From: an uncultured Desulfovibrio sp. | GTDB lineage: Bacteria > Desulfobacterota > Desulfovibrionia > Desulfovibrionales > Desulfovibrionaceae | Direction of reading: 5' to 3' | DNA length: 5,557 nt | Assembly: GCA_945871415.1 (NCBI GenBank) | Contig: CAMBWG010000167.1 | Coordinates: forward strand, 1 to 5,557 | Shown here: piece by piece, positions 5,438-5,557 of the stretch | Position numbering within the stretch: the stretch's first letter is position 1 | Layout: each line of letters starts with the position of its first letter | Notes under the pieces: generated by a model | Told to the model about the DNA's origin: nothing | Seen by the model: only the letters and a program-made list of their open reading frames with translations | The model's database searches: none | Translations under genes and position numbers: made by a program

Positions 5438-5557
5438 TACTGGGTTTTGCCCTCTGTTTCGGCCCGAGATGTCGATGGCCGGATTTGTTGGCGCAATTAT
5501 TGATGGCTCTTGACTAGCTGATATACCCTAAAAAGGTTATTTGGCTAATCATGACAA
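5438..5557. other. noncoding right edge with weak promoter-like elements
   Basis: No gene is visible. There is no clear terminator after the SDR gene: CGGCC (5460-5464) can pair with GGCCG (5477-5481), but the loop is long and no T-tract follows. TTGACT (5510-5515) resembles a -35 box but lacks a good -10 at normal spacing. TTGATG (5500-5505) with TATACC (5522-5527) is an alternative with a 16-base spacer. An ATG at 5551 is too close to the edge to judge. Confidence 0.3.

Noticed and set aside
5488..5503. Sigma-54-like site TTGGCGCAATTATTGA
   Set aside because: The -24 GG and the TTG are at suitable spacing, but the nearly invariant final C of the -12 element is A, and no downstream gene is visible to support it.

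Overview
The window looks like an ordinary chromosomal stretch from a GC-rich Gram-negative bacterium. A lipobox-bearing lipoprotein, an Aas-like phospholipid-repair enzyme, a DUF6485 protein and hairpin-rich intergenic repeats together suggest a deltaproteobacterial sulfate reducer of the Desulfovibrionaceae type. That placement is an inference from family recall and base composition, not something the sequence proves. All supported genes lie on the + strand.

Layout. (1) Bases 1-2627 hold the 3' part of a large fusion gene whose start lies beyond the left edge. It encodes a PlsC-type acyltransferase, an internal acyl carrier protein (ACP) domain and an AMP-dependent acyl-ACP synthetase. (2) Bases 2628-3250 are a 623-base gap with no convincing gene. 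It contains a repeat module (copy A, 2657-2805), a cluster of hairpins (2910-3104), a G-run tract (3143-3173) and a 24-bp hairpin (3160-3216) just ahead of the next gene. (3) Bases 3251-3955 encode a 234-residue lipoprotein resembling DUF2931 in layout. (4) Bases 3956-4265 are a second repeat-rich gap. It carries a short repeat that begins inside the lipoprotein stop codon, a second copy of the repeat module (copy B, 4016-4183) and an AT-rich promoter-like patch. (5) Bases 4266-5437 look like a small operon: a possible 63-residue ORF overlapping by one base (TGATG) a 66-residue cysteine-rich DUF6485 protein, followed 15 bases later by a short-chain dehydrogenase/reductase (SDR). (6) Bases 5438-5557 are noncoding as far as can be seen.

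How the parts relate. The fusion enzyme would activate free fatty acids, load them on its own ACP arm and pass them to a lysophospholipid or related acceptor. The lipoprotein appears to be a separate unit, flanked by repeats. The DUF6485 gene and the SDR gene share operon-like spacing, but no pathway can be assigned. I saw no defence system, CRISPR array, insertion sequence, tRNA or rRNA. The most unusual content is in the intergenic DNA: two diverged copies of a multi-hairpin module, and a G-run tract overlapping one arm of a long hairpin upstream of a ribosome binding site.
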